Positions 41,834-41,835 of a stretch of DNA of 41,835 bases are shown one piece after another (positions within the stretch are counted from its first letter, which is position 1; every line of letters begins with the position of its first letter). A model generated the notes under the pieces. That model was given only the letters and a program-made list of their open reading frames with translations, was not told where the DNA came from and did no database searches. Source of the stretch: a virus; IMG/VR virus record IMGVR_UViG_3300042343_001079, positions 1 through 41,835 of that record; one strand, 5' to 3'. Both the position numbers and the translations under genes were made by a program.

Positions 41834-41835
41834 TG

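Noticed and set aside
1-41835. tRNA genes and integrase
   Set aside because: No cloverleaf-like sequence or recombinase motif was noticed by eye; this is a weak negative without a tRNA scan.

Overview
The window is an AT-rich, gene-dense segment of a tailed phage genome: a contractile-tail (T4-like) myovirus that probably infects a Bacteroidetes host. The T4-like assignment rests on a set of recognisable proteins: a UvsX-type recombinase, a gp41/DnaB-type helicase, a 5'-3' exonuclease, a gp32-like ssDNA-binding protein, class I ribonucleotide reductase, contractile sheath, tail tube, gp26-like and gp53-like baseplate proteins and a tape measure. The host inference rests on a TTTG-N19-TAnnTTTG promoter of Bacteroidetes type at 41152-41182, a FISUMP-domain protein, a bacterial-type SSB tail tip and mostly Shine-Dalgarno-poor starts.

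Layout. Almost everything is on the minus strand, so gene order reads from right to left. 1-9.7 kb is a DNA and nucleotide metabolism block: nrdA (cut by the window edge), an HNH endonuclease, nrdB with an intein, a replicative helicase with a mini-intein, an unknown gene, an exonuclease, uvsX and ssb. 9.8-25.9 kb is the tail and baseplate block: two small unknown genes, a 2254-aa baseplate/hub protein, a gp53-like wedge protein, a 1557-aa baseplate protein with an OmpA-like domain, tape measure, an overlapping pair of assembly-chaperone-type genes, and tail tube. 26.0-30.3 kb is an accessory cassette between tube and sheath: a plus-strand homing endonuclease, a HAD-like hydrolase, a membrane-anchored peptidoglycan hydrolase, and an ADP-ribosyltransferase-like gene flanked by inverted copies of one terminator. 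30.4-39.3 kb holds an enlarged tail sheath, a host-recognition module (FISUMP protein, glycosyltransferase, Thr/Pro-repeat plus seven-blade propeller fibre) and neck-type genes. 39.4-41.8 kb holds a plus-strand SNF2-type helicase, a small gene behind a host-type promoter, and a leucine-rich-repeat protein running to the edge.

Most promising signals: (i) a tightly coupled mucin-like fibre and glycosyltransferase pair; (ii) the ADP-ribosyltransferase cassette between inverted terminator repeats, with an N-terminal helix that could be a packaging tag as for T4 Alt; (iii) two inteins placed at catalytic motifs of NrdB and the helicase; (iv) a recurrent ATATTTATAT element just upstream of genes that open minus-strand transcription units, a candidate phage-specific promoter. 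No tRNA, rRNA, CRISPR array, integrase, terminase or major capsid gene was seen. No gene-free stretch exceeds 300 bases.
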